Positions 20,142 through 29,811 of a stretch of DNA of 64,000 bases are shown piece by piece. Source of the DNA: Streptomyces sp. R28 (GTDB taxonomy: Bacteria; Actinomycetota; Actinomycetes; Streptomycetales; Streptomycetaceae). A program made the translations under genes and the position numbers. The notes beneath the pieces are model-generated. The model did no database searches, was not told the DNA's origin, and worked only from the letters and a program-made list of their open reading frames with translations. Position 1 is the first letter of the stretch. Each line of letters begins with the position of its first letter. Location of the stretch: positions 1,364,001-1,428,000 of the forward strand of contig NZ_CP163439.1 of assembly GCF_041052385.1 (NCBI RefSeq), written 5' to 3'.

Positions 20142-20542
20142 CGGGACACCTGCCGGAGCCGCAGGCACTCGTGGTGCACCGGCACTTCCAAGTCGGCACG
20201 GCGGTGTTCGTCCAGTCGCGGACTTCTCACATGTCATGAGCTCGACGCGGTCACGATGCACCACAGACCCGACCGCAGGGCCGACGAGCATGGCTTCCGC
20301 GCCCTCGCCTCGACACTCGGGCCCGGCCATCTGCCGCCCGCACCGCCATAGTTCGCGCGGCTGAGTCTCTGACACACCTGCCCTGCCTGTTCCGGACCGG
20401 ACATCGCCGCGAAATGAGCAGCCGTGCACCGCTGTGCCGCTGCACAGGGCGCCGACCCTGTCTGTGCATTGCCTGAGAAAACGCGGCAACCTCCTGGGCG
20501 GCGGCCACTAAAGGGCGGCACCGGCTCGATCTTCCAGAACGG
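20142..20542. other. 401-bp gap before the GH5 gene, nothing recognised
   Basis: Between the AraC and GH5 genes. I found no coding sequence with a family motif, no CGAA-TTCG palindrome and no strong hairpin. It should contain the GH5 promoter. Confidence 0.4.
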
Positions 20543-22299
20543 ATGAACATGAAGAAGCAGCAGGCCCCGCAGCACCGCCGACGCCGGTTTCGGCTCGCAG
20601 TGGGTACACCGCTGGCACTGATCGCCGCGGGCGTCATCACCTACGGCACCGTCTTCGGGGCGTTCGGCGACGACGCGAAGCCCAAGGCGTCCGCTGCGAC
20701 GGCCCCGGTTCCCGGCAACGCGATGGCGGCCGTGGCCGCGATGCAGCCGGGCTGGGAACCTGGGCAACAGCCTGGACGCCAGCCCCAACGAGACCAACTG
20801 GGGCCAGCCCCGCACCACCAAAGCCCTGCTGGACTCGGTCCGCGCCCAGGGGTTCAAGAGCATTCGTATCCCCGTGACCTGGAGCGACCACCAGGGAGCG
20901 GCACCGAAGTACACCATCGCCCCTGCGTACATGAGCCGGGTCAAGGAGGTCGCGACTGGGCGATCGCCGACGGCTTCTACGTGATCCTCGACGTCCATCA
21001 CGACTCCTGGCAGTGGACCGGCAAGATGTCCACCGACCACGACAAGGTACTGGCCCGCTTCAACGCGACCTGGACCCAGATCGCCACCGCGTTCCGGAAC
21101 GAGCCCGCCCAGTTGGTCTTCGAGAGCATCAACGAGCCCCAGTTCGACAACGCCGACAACGCCCGCAAGGCCGACCTGCTCAACGAACTGAACACGTCCT
21201 TCCACAAGGTCGTGCGCGCGTCGGGCGGCACCAACAAGAACCGCCTGCTCATGCTGCCCACCGAGGTCTGCACCCCGACCAGCGGCTGATGGACAACCTG
21301 GCCACCACGATCAAGTCGCTTCACGACCCCCGGCTGATCGCCACCGTGCACTACTACGGCTACTTCCCCTTCAGCGTGAACGTCGCCGGCTCCACCCGCT
21401 TCGACGCGCAGGCCCAGGGAGACCTGGCCAAAACGTTCAAGCGGATGCGCGACACCTTCGTCGCCCGGGGCGTCCCCGTCGTCCTCGGCGAGTACGGCCT
21501 GCTCGGTTACGACCACGGCCCCGGCGCGGTGGAACGCGGCGAGATGCTGAAGTACTTCGAGGCGCTCGGTCACGCCGCCCGCACCAACAAGGTCACCACC
21601 GTCCTGTGGGACAACGGCTCCTTCTATGACCGCAACAAGCGCCAGTGGACGGACGCCGGGCTGTTCCGCCAGATCAAGTCGAGCTGGACGACCCGCTCGG
21701 CGACAGCCTCCTCGGACCGCGTCTTCGTACCGAAGTCCGGTGCGGTCAAGGACCGTACGCTCACCCTGAACCCGAACGGCGCCGCCTTCACGGCGCTCAA
21801 GCAAGGCAGCACGAAGCTGGTCAGCGGCAGGGACTACACCCTCTCCGGAAACCGGCTCACCCTGAAGGGGGCAACGCTCACCCGGCTCGTCGGCAACCGC
21901 GAGTACGGGGTCAACGCGACGCTCCAGGCCGAGTTCTCCCGAGGCGTCCCCTGGCGGATCCAGGTGCTCACGCACGACGCCCCCGCACAGTCGAGTACGA
22001 CCGGAACGACCGGTTCGTTCCGCATCCCCACGCAGTTCCGGGGTGATGTGCTGGCGACGATGAAGGCCGAGTACGCCGACGGCGGCAACGCCGGCCCGAC
22101 CAACTGGACCCCGTACCAGCAGTTCAACACCGCCTTCGCGCCGGACTACGCCAACAAGGCCATCCGCCTCACGCCTGCCTTCCTCAACGCGGTCAGGGAC
22201 AACACGCGCGTCAACCTCACCTTCCACTTCTGGAGCGGCGCCACCGTGACTTACCACGTGACCAAGTCGGGAAGCACGGTGACCGGCACGACATCCTGA
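20543..22299 (+). pseudogene. GH5 endoglucanase with X2-type module, three frameshifts
   Basis: A membrane-anchor or signal segment (about residues 14-34) precedes a GH5 cellulase. The family sequence is continuous only if three single-base errors are repaired: an extra G near 20755 (needed to read GWNLGNSLDASPNETNWG), a lost base near 20953 (VKEVxDWAIADGFYVILDVHHDSW) and a lost base near 21275 (PTEVCTPDQRLMDNLATTI). Between them lie the acid/base motif SINEPQFDN and, later, the nucleophile motif VVLGEYGLLGYD. The remainder contains a CBM_X2/Ig-like block (KDRTLTLNPNGAAFTALKQG) and a C-terminal domain ending at 22299. As given it is not translatable to an intact enzyme. A terminator hairpin follows. 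Confidence 0.85.
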
Positions 22300-22309
22300 A
22301 CTGAGGCCG

Positions 22310-22341
22310 GTGCCCGCCCGGGGACGCTTTTGGGCGGGCAC
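22310..22341 (+). terminator. Hairpin terminator after GH5
   Basis: GTGCCCGCCC and GGGCGGGCAC form a perfect 10-bp stem around a 12-base loop, directly after the GH5 stop and before the convergent MFS gene. Confidence 0.7.
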
Positions 22342-22431
22342 CTCGCTCAGCTGCCGGCGGACGCTCTGTTTCACCGGACGTGGCGCGCGACGCCGGTCGC
22401 CTTCGCCATCGGACAACCCGAGTCGAAGTGC

Positions 22432-23628
22432 TCACCCGGTCTCGGCGGCGGAGGAGTGCGCGAGCCCGCGTGCGGCCGCTGCCTCCGTGCCGGACACCGT
22501 CATCCGGAGCAGAGGCAGCGAGGCGAGGAAGGTACCGAGCGCCAGCACGAGGCCGAGAACGTCCGCCCCGGCGGTGTCCAGGACGGCCCCGACGGCCAGC
22601 GGTCCGACGCCGGTGCCCAGGGCGCCCGCACCGCTGAGGGAGGCGACCAGGCGTCCGGTCGGGTCGATGAGCGCCGCGGCGGCCAGCATCTGCACCAGGA
22701 CGGCCAGTTGGCAGGTCTGCCAGAGCACGGCCGCCACGGTGAAGAGCACGGGGTCGTGGGTGAGGACGAGGACCGCCATCGCGAGGGCCTGCGCCGTGAC
22801 GAAGACCGCCATCGACCGCATGCGTCCGAAGCGCCGCGCCGCCACGGGGCCCGTCACCGCGCCGACGAGCGCCACGACGCTGGAGATCGCGAGGACCGCC
22901 GATACGGCGGAGTGGGACATCCCGGTGTGCTGACGGCCCAGGACCGAGGCGTACGACCACGCGCCCTGGGTGACGGCCCACAGGAGCCCGGTCCCGAGGA
23001 GCAGCACCACCGACGGCCTGGCCGCGGTCGCCCCCGCCGCAGCGGCGGACCCGGCGTCCGGTGTCGCGGGACCGTCCGGGAGGCGGCGTATCAGCGGCCA
23101 GGCGAGGAGGCAGCACAACGCCATGAGCAGGAAGCCGGTGCCCTCCCCGAGGCCGCGGTTGGCCGCGGGAACGCCCATGATCAGCAGTGCCGTCACACCG
23201 ACCGTGCCGCAGATGGTGACGGCGGACGCCTTGTCGGCGTCGTCGGTGGCGGCGAGCGCCGCCGTGGCCGCCGCGTAGACCGCGCCGAGCCCGGCGCCGA
23301 GGACCAGGTTGGCCAGGACCAGGGTCAACGGGTCGGTGGCCGCCGTCGCTCCCAGGAAGCCGGCTCCCGAGAGCGCCAGACCGAATCGGGTCATCAGCAC
23401 CCGCCCCGGCCGCGCGGCCCGCTTGGCCAGCAGCAGCGTCACCACCGCCGTCGCCATCAGCTGGGTCGCGGCCACGAGCCCGGCGCTGGAGTCCGACAGC
23501 CGGAAGCGTGACGCGAAGTCGTCGACGAACACGGGCATCACGTTCGCCCCGCCGTTGCCGAGGGTGATCCCGGCGATGAGCGCCACCGCCACGCCGAAGG
23601 TCAGGGCGGATCCGCCTCGCGCGTTCAC
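22432..23628 (-). CDS. MFS transporter
   Basis: 398 residues from a GTG, with 11-12 predicted membrane segments spread evenly over the chain and the short loop motif RRFGRMR between segments 8 and 9, where MFS proteins carry a GxxxDRxGRR-like sequence. Size and topology match YbfB/CynX-like MFS carriers. No substrate can be named. It stands between a convergent GH5 gene and the CYP102 gene (same strand, 210 bp upstream), from which it is separated by a hairpin, so it probably has its own promoter. Confidence 0.8.
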   Translation of the reverse strand: MNARGGSALTFGVAVALIAGITLGNGGANVMPVFVDDFASRFRLSDSSAGLVAATQLMATAVVTLLLAKRAARPGRVLMTRFGLALSGAGFLGATAATDPLTLVLANLVLGAGLGAVYAAATAALAATDDADKASAVTICGTVGVTALLIMGVPAANRGLGEGTGFLLMALCCLLAWPLIRRLPDGPATPDAGSAAAAGATAARPSVVLLLGTGLLWAVTQGAWSYASVLGRQHTGMSHSAVSAVLAISSVVALVGAVTGPVAARRFGRMRSMAVFVTAQALAMAVLVLTHDPVLFTVAAVLWQTCQLAVLVQMLAAAALIDPTGRLVASLSGAGALGTGVGPLAVGAVLDTAGADVLGLVLALGTFLASLPLLRMTVSGTEAAAARGLAHSSAAETG

Positions 23629-23803
23629 CGGCCGCTCCTCAGCGCGGAGTTGGGGCCTACCGGCGTTCCTCGGCGGCGCGCCGAGCGTGCAACAAGCATG
23701 AGAGCCTCACGAGTCAGGGGAGCATGAGCCGCGTTTCGGGGCACGGGCCGCGGACGTGTCGGACATCGGCGGCCCGTCGATCGGGATGCGGTGCGGTGGA
23801 TGC

Positions 23804-23830
23804 GGTGCGGTGGACGACTTCCACCGCACC
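23804..23830 (-). terminator. Hairpin terminator after CYP102
   Basis: GGTGCGGTGG, 7-base loop, CCACCGCACC, starting nine bases after the CYP102 stop in the direction of transcription. Confidence 0.75.
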
Positions 23831-23838
23831 GTCGGCGG

Positions 23839-26800
23839 TCAGCCGGCCCAGACGTCTTCCACGTAGTGGCCGGACTCGGTCAGGGCGGCCAGCCAGGCAG
23901 TGGCCTCGTCGTCGCCCGCGCCCGTGAACTCGCGGTAGATCGCCATGAACGCCTCCCGCACCGCCGGAGCCATGCGACGGCCGTCCCCGCAGATGTAGAC
24001 GCGTCCGCCGGCCTCCAGTACCGCCCAGACCTCGTCGCTCTCCTTCGCGATGCGGTCCTGGACGAAGCGGGCACCGTCCTCGGGGGTGCAGGAGAAGGTG
24101 GGCCGCATGCTGACGGCTCCTGCTGCCTCGGCCGCCTCGAACTCCGTACGGTGGAGGTAGTCGACGTCGGGGTGGTCGCAGCCGAAGTAGCACAGCAGCT
24201 TGCCCGTGGACCCGGTGTGGTGGCGGTCGAGGACCGCGCCGCGGAAGGGCGCCAAGCCGGTGCCCGCGCTGACCAGGATCACAGGCACCGACTCGTCCTG
24301 CGGCAGGCGGAATGCCTCACTGCAGGGCAGCACCCTGGCCTGGACGGTGTCGCCGGCGTTCACGGTCTGGAGGTAGTGCGAGCCGATGCCGTAGAACGTG
24401 CCCTCGCCGCAGCGGTGGGGCGCGGCGAGCAATGACACCATCAGGTCGACCTCGCCGGGTGCCGCCTCGGCGGACGAGGAGATGGAGTAGTGGCGCGGGC
24501 GCAGCACGGGCATCAGCTCCAGGAAGACCTCGAACGGCAGCTCGCAGGCCCGGTAGCGCTCCAGCAGGTCCAGGACGCTGCGTCCGGCGGCGGTCACCTG
24601 CTCGCTGAAGGCCTCCGGGGGCGCCGCCGCGAGTTCGGCCAGGGGCCGCTTCTCGGGCGGGCAGGCGGTGTGCTCGGCGAGCACGGCGACCTGGTCCTGG
24701 GTGGCGGCATCCTGCAGTTCCACGAAGTCGGTCAGCAGGCGGCGCACGGTCAGCGGCCGGTCGACGGGCAGGGTGTTGCGGCTCCGGCGAAGGGCGCGCA
24801 GTCGCACGGTGCGGTCGAGGTCGAGGCCGAAGCGGTCGGCCACCCGCTGGACCAGGGTGTCCGGGTTACTCGGGAGGACGGCCAGGTGGTCACCGGTGCG
24901 GTAGGTGACGCCCTCGGGCAGCCGCAGCTTGAGGAAACGCTTGGAGCGGCCCAGCTCATGCTCCATGTCGACGAGTTCGCACGCGTCGAGAACCTCCATC
25001 GGCTGTACGCCGTGCCGTGCCGCGAGCCCGCCTATGACCGAGTCGGTCGCGTCCTGCAACTCGTACAGTCCCGTCGCCCGGTCTGCGGCCGGCTCCGCCT
25101 CCCCCGCTCCCGCGGCGGCTCCGTACCGCTCCAGTAGGGCGGTCCACAGGTCTCCGGTCCACCGGTCCACCGTGCCGGCGAAGTCACCGGCGGCGTCCGC
25201 GGCGCCGCGCTCCAGCAGGGGTGTGGCGCCCGCGGCGGTGAGCCGCTCGTCGATGAGAGTAGGGATGCGCTGGTAGGTGGCGGCCCAGTTGCGGTCGCCG
25301 ACACCGAGTACGGCGTAGCGCAGGCCGTCGAGCGCGCCGGGCTCCAGCCCCTCCAGCCAGGTGACGAACTCCGCGGCGTCGTCGGTGGGCCTGCCGTTGT
25401 AGGAGGCGGCGACGATCACCACCGGTCCGTCCGCCGCGGAGAGTTTGCCCACGGCGTCGTTGAGGGGAGCGACGGACGGGGCGAAGCCGCGCTCCTCGCC
25501 GTCCGAAGCGAAGTCGCGGGCGATGCCCACGCAGGTGCCCAGGTTGGAGCCGTGCAGCAGGGTCAGCGCGGTCCCGGTGGCACGCCGGGCGGCGGGCCGC
25601 CCCTCTGCGGCGGAGGCGTTGCCCGCGGCGAGGGCCGCGGCGGCGGGCAGGCGCCGCTCGCCGCTGGTGCGCCGGGCCAGGTCCAGGGTGAACGCGTCGG
25701 GCTTGATGGTGAGAGTCTGCTTGATCTTCAACTGGTAGTTGGCGTGGTCGATCAGCCGGTAGCGGTGGATCACCAGCGCGAGCACCAGCGTCGCCTCGTG
25801 CAGCGCGAACTGGCGGCCGATGCAGGCCCGTTCACCGCTGCCGAAGGGCTTGAACAGGTGGACCGGCCGCTCCTCCTCCCGCTCGGGCAGGAACCGGTCG
25901 GGGTCGAACAGCTCGACGTTCTCGCCCCAGGCGGGGTCCCGGTGCAGCTGCGGAATGAGGACCTGGAGCGACTGGCCCTTGCGCACGGCGTACTTCCCGC
26001 CGATGACCGTGTCCTCCAACGGCTCCACCGCGAAGCCGGGTGCCGTCGGCCACAGCCGCAGACTCTCGTTGAGCACCTGACGGACATACGTCAGCTTGCC
26101 GATGTCCCCGTAGTCGGGCTCGGGGGCGTCCGAGTCGCCCCACAGGGCGTCGACCTCGGCCTGGGCGCGGGCCAGCACCTCGGGGTGCTTGGTCAGGTAG
26201 TAGAGGGCGAAGGACAGGGCGCCACTGGTGGTCTCGTGGCCCGCGATGATGAACGTGATCGCCTGGTAGCGGATGTTGGCGTCGTCCAGGGGCTCGCCCG
26301 TCACCGCGTCACGGGTGTGCAGCATGCGCCCGAGCAGGTCGTCGGTGCTCGGATCTCCGGACGCCCGGCGCTGCCGGATCACATCGTCGACCAGGCCCTG
26401 CATCAAGGCCACATCCTCGCGGAACTGCTCCGCCTGCTTCCACTTGAACAGCTCCGTGCCCGGAATGGACTCCGCCTTGTCCTGGGCGAAGCCGAGCGCC
26501 CTGGACAGGGCCGTGACGAAGGGGTGCGGTTCCTCCCGGCTGAACGACTCGAAGTCGTAGCCGAAACCGCACAGGCCGATCGTGTCGAGGGTCAGCCGCG
26601 TCATGTCGTCGGCGACATCCACGGGCTCCGAACCCGCCGCCTGGTCCCACTTTCCGACCAGCTTCCGGGCAACCTGGAGCATCGTCGCGTGATAACCGCG
26701 CATCGCGCCGAGGGAGAACGCCGGCATCAAAACGTCGTGCGCCTTGCGCCAGTTGGGCTCGTCGTTGAACGCGGTGAAGAGCCCGTCGCCACCGATCTCG

Positions 26801-27060
26801 CGGAGGAGCACGAGATCGGGGCCCACGTTCTTGCGGAACCGGCTCTCGTCCGCCAGCTCGGTGACGAGATCGAGGCCGGAGACGATGTTGCTCTCGTTGC
26901 CGAAGGCACGGATTTTGAACAGCGGCCCGAGCTCCTTGGCCTCCTTCATCACATGAAGCAGGCCGTCGGCGCCACCGGGGATGTCGAACGCGTGGCCGAC
27001 CAGGGGCAGGGCGGGGCGCTGGGGGATCGGCTCGGTTCCACGCAGGGTCTCGTGAGTCAC
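23839..27060 (-). CDS. Self-sufficient CYP102 cytochrome P450-reductase fusion
   Basis: 1073 residues from a GTG with AAAGGCAAG upstream; the longer open frame is not preceded by a better start. The P450 part (1-460) has the oxygen-activating I-helix AGHETTSG (270s), ExxR in NESLRLWP and the haem-ligand loop FGSGERACIG with Cys413. An Ala-rich linker follows. Residues 498-640 are a flavodoxin FMN domain, and 690-1073 an FAD/NADPH reductase with RHYSISSS and SAGTGLAPFRG. This is the P450-BM3 layout, which hydroxylates medium- and long-chain fatty acids near the omega end without a separate redox partner. A divergent TetR gene and an inverted-repeat operator upstream imply local repression, as in the BM3R1 system. 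Confidence 0.93.
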   Translation of the reverse strand: MTHETLRGTEPIPQRPALPLVGHAFDIPGGADGLLHVMKEAKELGPLFKIRAFGNESNIVSGLDLVTELADESRFRKNVGPDLVLLREIGGDGLFTAFNDEPNWRKAHDVLMPAFSLGAMRGYHATMLQVARKLVGKWDQAAGSEPVDVADDMTRLTLDTIGLCGFGYDFESFSREEPHPFVTALSRALGFAQDKAESIPGTELFKWKQAEQFREDVALMQGLVDDVIRQRRASGDPSTDDLLGRMLHTRDAVTGEPLDDANIRYQAITFIIAGHETTSGALSFALYYLTKHPEVLARAQAEVDALWGDSDAPEPDYGDIGKLTYVRQVLNESLRLWPTAPGFAVEPLEDTVIGGKYAVRKGQSLQVLIPQLHRDPAWGENVELFDPDRFLPEREEERPVHLFKPFGSGERACIGRQFALHEATLVLALVIHRYRLIDHANYQLKIKQTLTIKPDAFTLDLARRTSGERRLPAAAALAAGNASAAEGRPAARRATGTALTLLHGSNLGTCVGIARDFASDGEERGFAPSVAPLNDAVGKLSAADGPVVIVAASYNGRPTDDAAEFVTWLEGLEPGALDGLRYAVLGVGDRNWAATYQRIPTLIDERLTAAGATPLLERGAADAAGDFAGTVDRWTGDLWTALLERYGAAAGAGEAEPAADRATGLYELQDATDSVIGGLAARHGVQPMEVLDACELVDMEHELGRSKRFLKLRLPEGVTYRTGDHLAVLPSNPDTLVQRVADRFGLDLDRTVRLRALRRSRNTLPVDRPLTVRRLLTDFVELQDAATQDQVAVLAEHTACPPEKRPLAELAAAPPEAFSEQVTAAGRSVLDLLERYRACELPFEVFLELMPVLRPRHYSISSSAEAAPGEVDLMVSLLAAPHRCGEGTFYGIGSHYLQTVNAGDTVQARVLPCSEAFRLPQDESVPVILVSAGTGLAPFRGAVLDRHHTGSTGKLLCYFGCDHPDVDYLHRTEFEAAEAAGAVSMRPTFSCTPEDGARFVQDRIAKESDEVWAVLEAGGRVYICGDGRRMAPAVREAFMAIYREFTGAGDDEATAWLAALTESGHYVEDVWAG

Positions 27061-27100
27061 GGGCTTGCCTTTCGTTCGGCACAGGCTGTCGCTGGCCAGA

Positions 27101-27129
27101 ACCATATAGGCGACCTTGTCACTCGACAA
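27101..27129 (-). promoter_or_regulatory. Probable CYP102 promoter
   Basis: On the minus strand TTGTCG (27124-27129) and TATGGT (27101-27106) are 17 bases apart, leaving about 35-40 bases of leader before the GTG. The -35 box lies inside the operator repeats. Confidence 0.5.
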
Positions 27130-27165
27130 TGTCACTCGATTGTGTTGGTCGACACAGTCGAGTGA
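27117..27165. promoter_or_regulatory. Operator repeats between CYP102 and tetR
   Basis: TGTCACTCGA occurs at 27117-27126 and 27130-27139 as direct repeats, and the inverted form TCGAGTGA at 27158-27165. The span 27132-27165 is an inverted repeat with 14-base arms (13 of 14 paired) around six bases. It overlaps the CYP102 -35 box, so binding by the divergent TetR would repress. Confidence 0.7.
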
Positions 27166-27302
27166 TGGAACGATCGGAGACCTGAACACGTCCGCGGGAG
27201 CGAGAGCGGGCGCCGGGGCCGAAGCCTCAGAGCGGCTGACCTCGGTAGCAGCGATCTTGTCGGGCGACCTGTTCACAAGACTGAGTCGCATAGGATGCAG
27301 CA

Positions 27303-27890
27303 ATGGCTCATGTATCCGCGGCAGAGCGCCGCCCACAACTGATCAAGGCCGCCATCGACCTGATGACCAGGGAAGGCCTCGCCGCGGGCAGCACTCGCGC
27401 CATCGCCGCCGAGCTGGGTGTGGCACAGGCGACCGTGCACTACACGTTCGGCACGAAGGAAGACCTCTACCGGGCCGTCATGGAGCAGCTCACCGAGGAC
27501 CTGGTCGCCCAGGTGGAGCAGACCGCGCCCACGGACGCGAGCTTCGAGAAGACCGTCGTCACACTCGCCGAGGCCCTTTGGCACACCGTGCTGCAACAGC
27601 CCGCGTCGCACCAGATCCTCAACGAGCTGGCCATGTTCGCCCTGCGTACGCCCCGGCTCAAGGAGGCACTGCAGAGCCACTACCGCAACATCACGGCAGT
27701 AACGGCGCAGCTGATCAGCGAGGCCGCCGAACGTACCGGCCACCAGTTGGCCCAGCCCGCCGAGACGATCGCGAGGTTCTTCCTCGCCGGCTTCGACGGG
27801 CTGACGATGCAGCACCTCTCGCTGCCGGACGAGGAAGCCGAAAGGGTCTGCCTGCGGGCCTTGGTCTCGGCCGTCCTCGCCATGGCCTGA
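27303..27890 (+). CDS. TetR-family regulator, divergent from CYP102
   Basis: 195 residues. The N-terminal helix-turn-helix is standard TetR (RRPQLIKAAIDLMTREGLAAGSTRAIAAELGVAQATVHYTFGTKEDLYRAVMEQL). The C-terminal ligand domain is all-helical. It is transcribed away from the CYP102 gene with a shared 243-bp control region holding a 34-bp inverted repeat, so the simplest model is repression of CYP102 and of itself, relieved by a fatty acid or similar hydrophobic ligand (inference from BM3R1). Confidence 0.88.
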   Translation: MAHVSAAERRPQLIKAAIDLMTREGLAAGSTRAIAAELGVAQATVHYTFGTKEDLYRAVMEQLTEDLVAQVEQTAPTDASFEKTVVTLAEALWHTVLQQPASHQILNELAMFALRTPRLKEALQSHYRNITAVTAQLISEAAERTGHQLAQPAETIARFFLAGFDGLTMQHLSLPDEEAERVCLRALVSAVLAMA

Positions 27891-27924
27891 GGTGACCGGG
27901 TAGCTGAACCGGCGACCAAGCCGA

Positions 27925-27954
27925 CACCCCGCCGGGTGGGTCCCCGGCGGGGTG
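27925..27954 (+). terminator. Hairpin terminator after tetR
   Basis: CACCCCGCCGGG, 6-base loop, CCCGGCGGGGTG: a perfect 12-bp stem, 35 bp after the TetR stop. Confidence 0.8.
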
Positions 27955-27961
27955 GGCGGGT

Positions 27962-28119
27962 GAGGTAGTTGCCGTCGCGGACCATCTCGCCGTGACTGAT
28001 GTCCTCCGTCCAGGCGCCGCCGGGGAAGGTGACGTTGTTGCGGCCGGCGAAGGGTTCGTTCTCCGTAGCGGCCAGGGGGTCCAACTGCCGGTGAGGCTGG
28101 TGTCGGAGACGGCGACCAC
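27962..28119 (-). pseudogene. C-terminal fragment of a GH62-like arabinofuranosidase
   Basis: Two overlapping minus-strand frames give SDTSLTGSWTP and then PLAATENEPFAGRNNVTFPG followed by GAWTEDISHGEMVRDGN. The corresponding part of the intact GH62 domain at 6-8 kb reads [18 protein letters not shown] and [22 protein letters not shown], so the relationship is clear. One extra C near 28080 breaks the frame, and the rest of the gene is absent on both sides. Confidence 0.6.
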
Positions 28120-28130
28120 GGCACGGGCCT

Positions 28131-28164
28131 GGTTGCAGTCGCTGCCGGGTTGCAGTCGCTGCCG
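28131..28164. repeat. 17-bp perfect tandem duplication
   Basis: GGTTGCAGTCGCTGCCG occurs twice back to back at the edge of the GH62-like fragment, next to another unassigned coding fragment. Consistent with a small slippage or end-joining scar. Confidence 0.85.
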
Positions 28165-28485
28165 TTCTCCTTGTGCATCGACATCACGAAGTGGGCGATG
28201 CCGTCGGCCTTCACCGGCGACTCACTGCGGCCGTGCATCGGGCCGGCGCGGTACGCACGCCTGTACCCGGCGCGCAGCCTGGCCCGGGCGGGGCCCCCTG
28301 CCGGCCGGCGGCTCGGACGCGGGCGCTGCGCGCCGGCTGCACGACGGCGGCTCGGGAACCGTTCGGCCGGGCCGACGGGCCGATCTGACGGCATGCGGGA
28401 AGGGTCTTCACAGCCGTTCACTTGTGAAGACCCTGTGCACCGCAGGATTCCTGGCCCGGCCGCAAACGACCCGTCCGGAACCGCC

Positions 28486-29616
28486 TCAGACCAGGCTCAG
28501 CAGGGCCTCGGCCGAGAACGGGCGCAGCTCGGCGTGGCGGCCCTCGCGGATCTTGGCCACCCATTCCGGGTCCGAGAGCAGCAGGCGCCCGACGGCCACG
28601 AGGTCGAACTCGTCCCGTTCCATCAGTTCGACCAGGCGGTCCAGGGAACCGTTCGCCGCGCCCTTGCCCTCGATGAGGGCGCTCTGGAACTCGCTGTCGT
28701 CGAGCCCGACCGAACCGACGGCGACCGTCGGCAGGCCGGTCAGCTTCTTCACCCAGCCCGCGAGGGAGAGTTCGGAACCGGCGAACTCCGGCAGCCAGAA
28801 GCGCCTGGTGGAGCAGTCGATGACATCGGCACCCGCCTCGATCAGCGGGCCCAGCAGCAGTTCCAGCTCGTCGGGCGTGGTCGCCAGCCGAGCGCCGAAG
28901 TCGCCGACGGTCCACTGGGAGATCCGCAGGAAGATCGGGAAGTCGTACCCCGCCGCTGCCCGGCACGCTGCCACCACCTCGGCGGCGAACCGGGTGCGGC
29001 CTCCGAGGTCACCGCCGTATCCATCGGTGCGGGTGTTCGACTCGGGACGAAGAAACTGGTCGATCAGGTAACCGTGTCCGCCGTGCAGTTCAAGACCGTC
29101 GAAGCCCAGTCGTTTGGCGTCCGCGGCGGCCCGGCCGAAGGCGGCGACCACCTCGGCGATGTCGGACTCGGAGAGCGTGGCCGGCCCTGCGGCGGGCACC
29201 TGCGGATCGGGTACGCCGTCGCCCTTGCGTTCCAGGCCGGCGTGCCACAGCTGCGGGATGATTTGGCCGCCCGCCGCGTGCACGGCAGCCACGACGCCGG
29301 CCCAGCCCGCGAGGGCGTCCTCGCCGTGGAAGCGGGGCACGGTGGTGGCCGGGGCAGCGGCGGCGTGGCCCACGACCGTCCCTTCGGTGACGATGAGGCC
29401 GACGCCGCCCCGGGCCCGTCGCGCGTAGTACTCGGCGACCTCAGGACCGGGCACGCCGTTCGGCGAGAAGTTCCGGGTCATCGGCGCCATGGCGATCCGG
29501 TTGGGCAGGCTCAGCCCGCCCACCGTGAAAGGGCGGAACAGCGGCGCCACCGCGGGTACGGAAGCGGGCACGGGGACGGCGGTTCGGGCAGCAGCCGGAC
29601 TGGTGGTGCCGGGCAT
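28486..29616 (-). CDS. Old-yellow-enzyme family flavin oxidoreductase
   Basis: 376 residues, ATG preceded by GAGGGAGC. FMN-binding OYE barrel: LFRPFTVGGLSLPNRIAMAPMTRNFS at the start, HGGHGYLIDQFLRPESNTRTDGYGG in the middle and VAVGRLLLSDPEW near the end, the usual landmarks of NADH:flavin oxidoreductases that reduce activated C=C bonds. The first 25 residues are an Ala/Pro-rich extension. It is the last gene of the run on this strand that starts with the megasynthase, 195 bp below the P-loop gene. It could act on an enone intermediate of the cluster product, but it could also be an unrelated neighbour. Confidence 0.85.
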   Translation of the reverse strand: MPGTTSPAAARTAVPVPASVPAVAPLFRPFTVGGLSLPNRIAMAPMTRNFSPNGVPGPEVAEYYARRARGGVGLIVTEGTVVGHAAAAPATTVPRFHGEDALAGWAGVVAAVHAAGGQIIPQLWHAGLERKGDGVPDPQVPAAGPATLSESDIAEVVAAFGRAAADAKRLGFDGLELHGGHGYLIDQFLRPESNTRTDGYGGDLGGRTRFAAEVVAACRAAAGYDFPIFLRISQWTVGDFGARLATTPDELELLLGPLIEAGADVIDCSTRRFWLPEFAGSELSLAGWVKKLTGLPTVAVGSVGLDDSEFQSALIEGKGAANGSLDRLVELMERDEFDLVAVGRLLLSDPEWVAKIREGRHAELRPFSAEALLSLV

Positions 29617-29811
29617 GGGGGCTCCCTCGGAGTTGTCGGGTCAGGGGGTGCTGTGGCTGTGTGCAAGCCCCGTCGTCAGCTGCGCGCTCATGCATGCGGG
29701 GCAAGGGGCTCAGGGACGGTGGCAAGCCGGTGCACTCGGGCCGGGAGGATCACCGCAGGCGGTTTCCGTGCACCGCCGGCTACCGGCAGGGCTCGGCAGC
29801 TCATCGCACTG

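Larger units (their letters stand above)
27891..28485. other. Gene-poor stretch with glycosidase debris
   Basis: After the TetR terminator this 595-bp stretch holds a minus-strand GH62-like fragment, a 17-bp tandem duplication at 28131-28164 and a further minus-strand piece reading KADGIAHFVMSMHKENGSDC near 28150-28215 that I cannot assign. Open frames crossing the region are short or antisense to the next gene. Confidence 0.55.

Noticed and set aside
20142..20542. CebR-type operator upstream of the GH5 gene
   Set aside because: The TGGGAGCGCTCCCA palindrome was looked for and not found in this gap.
24000..27060. Two separate genes for P450 and reductase
   Set aside because: The frame is continuous through the linker with both halves at full length, as in CYP102.
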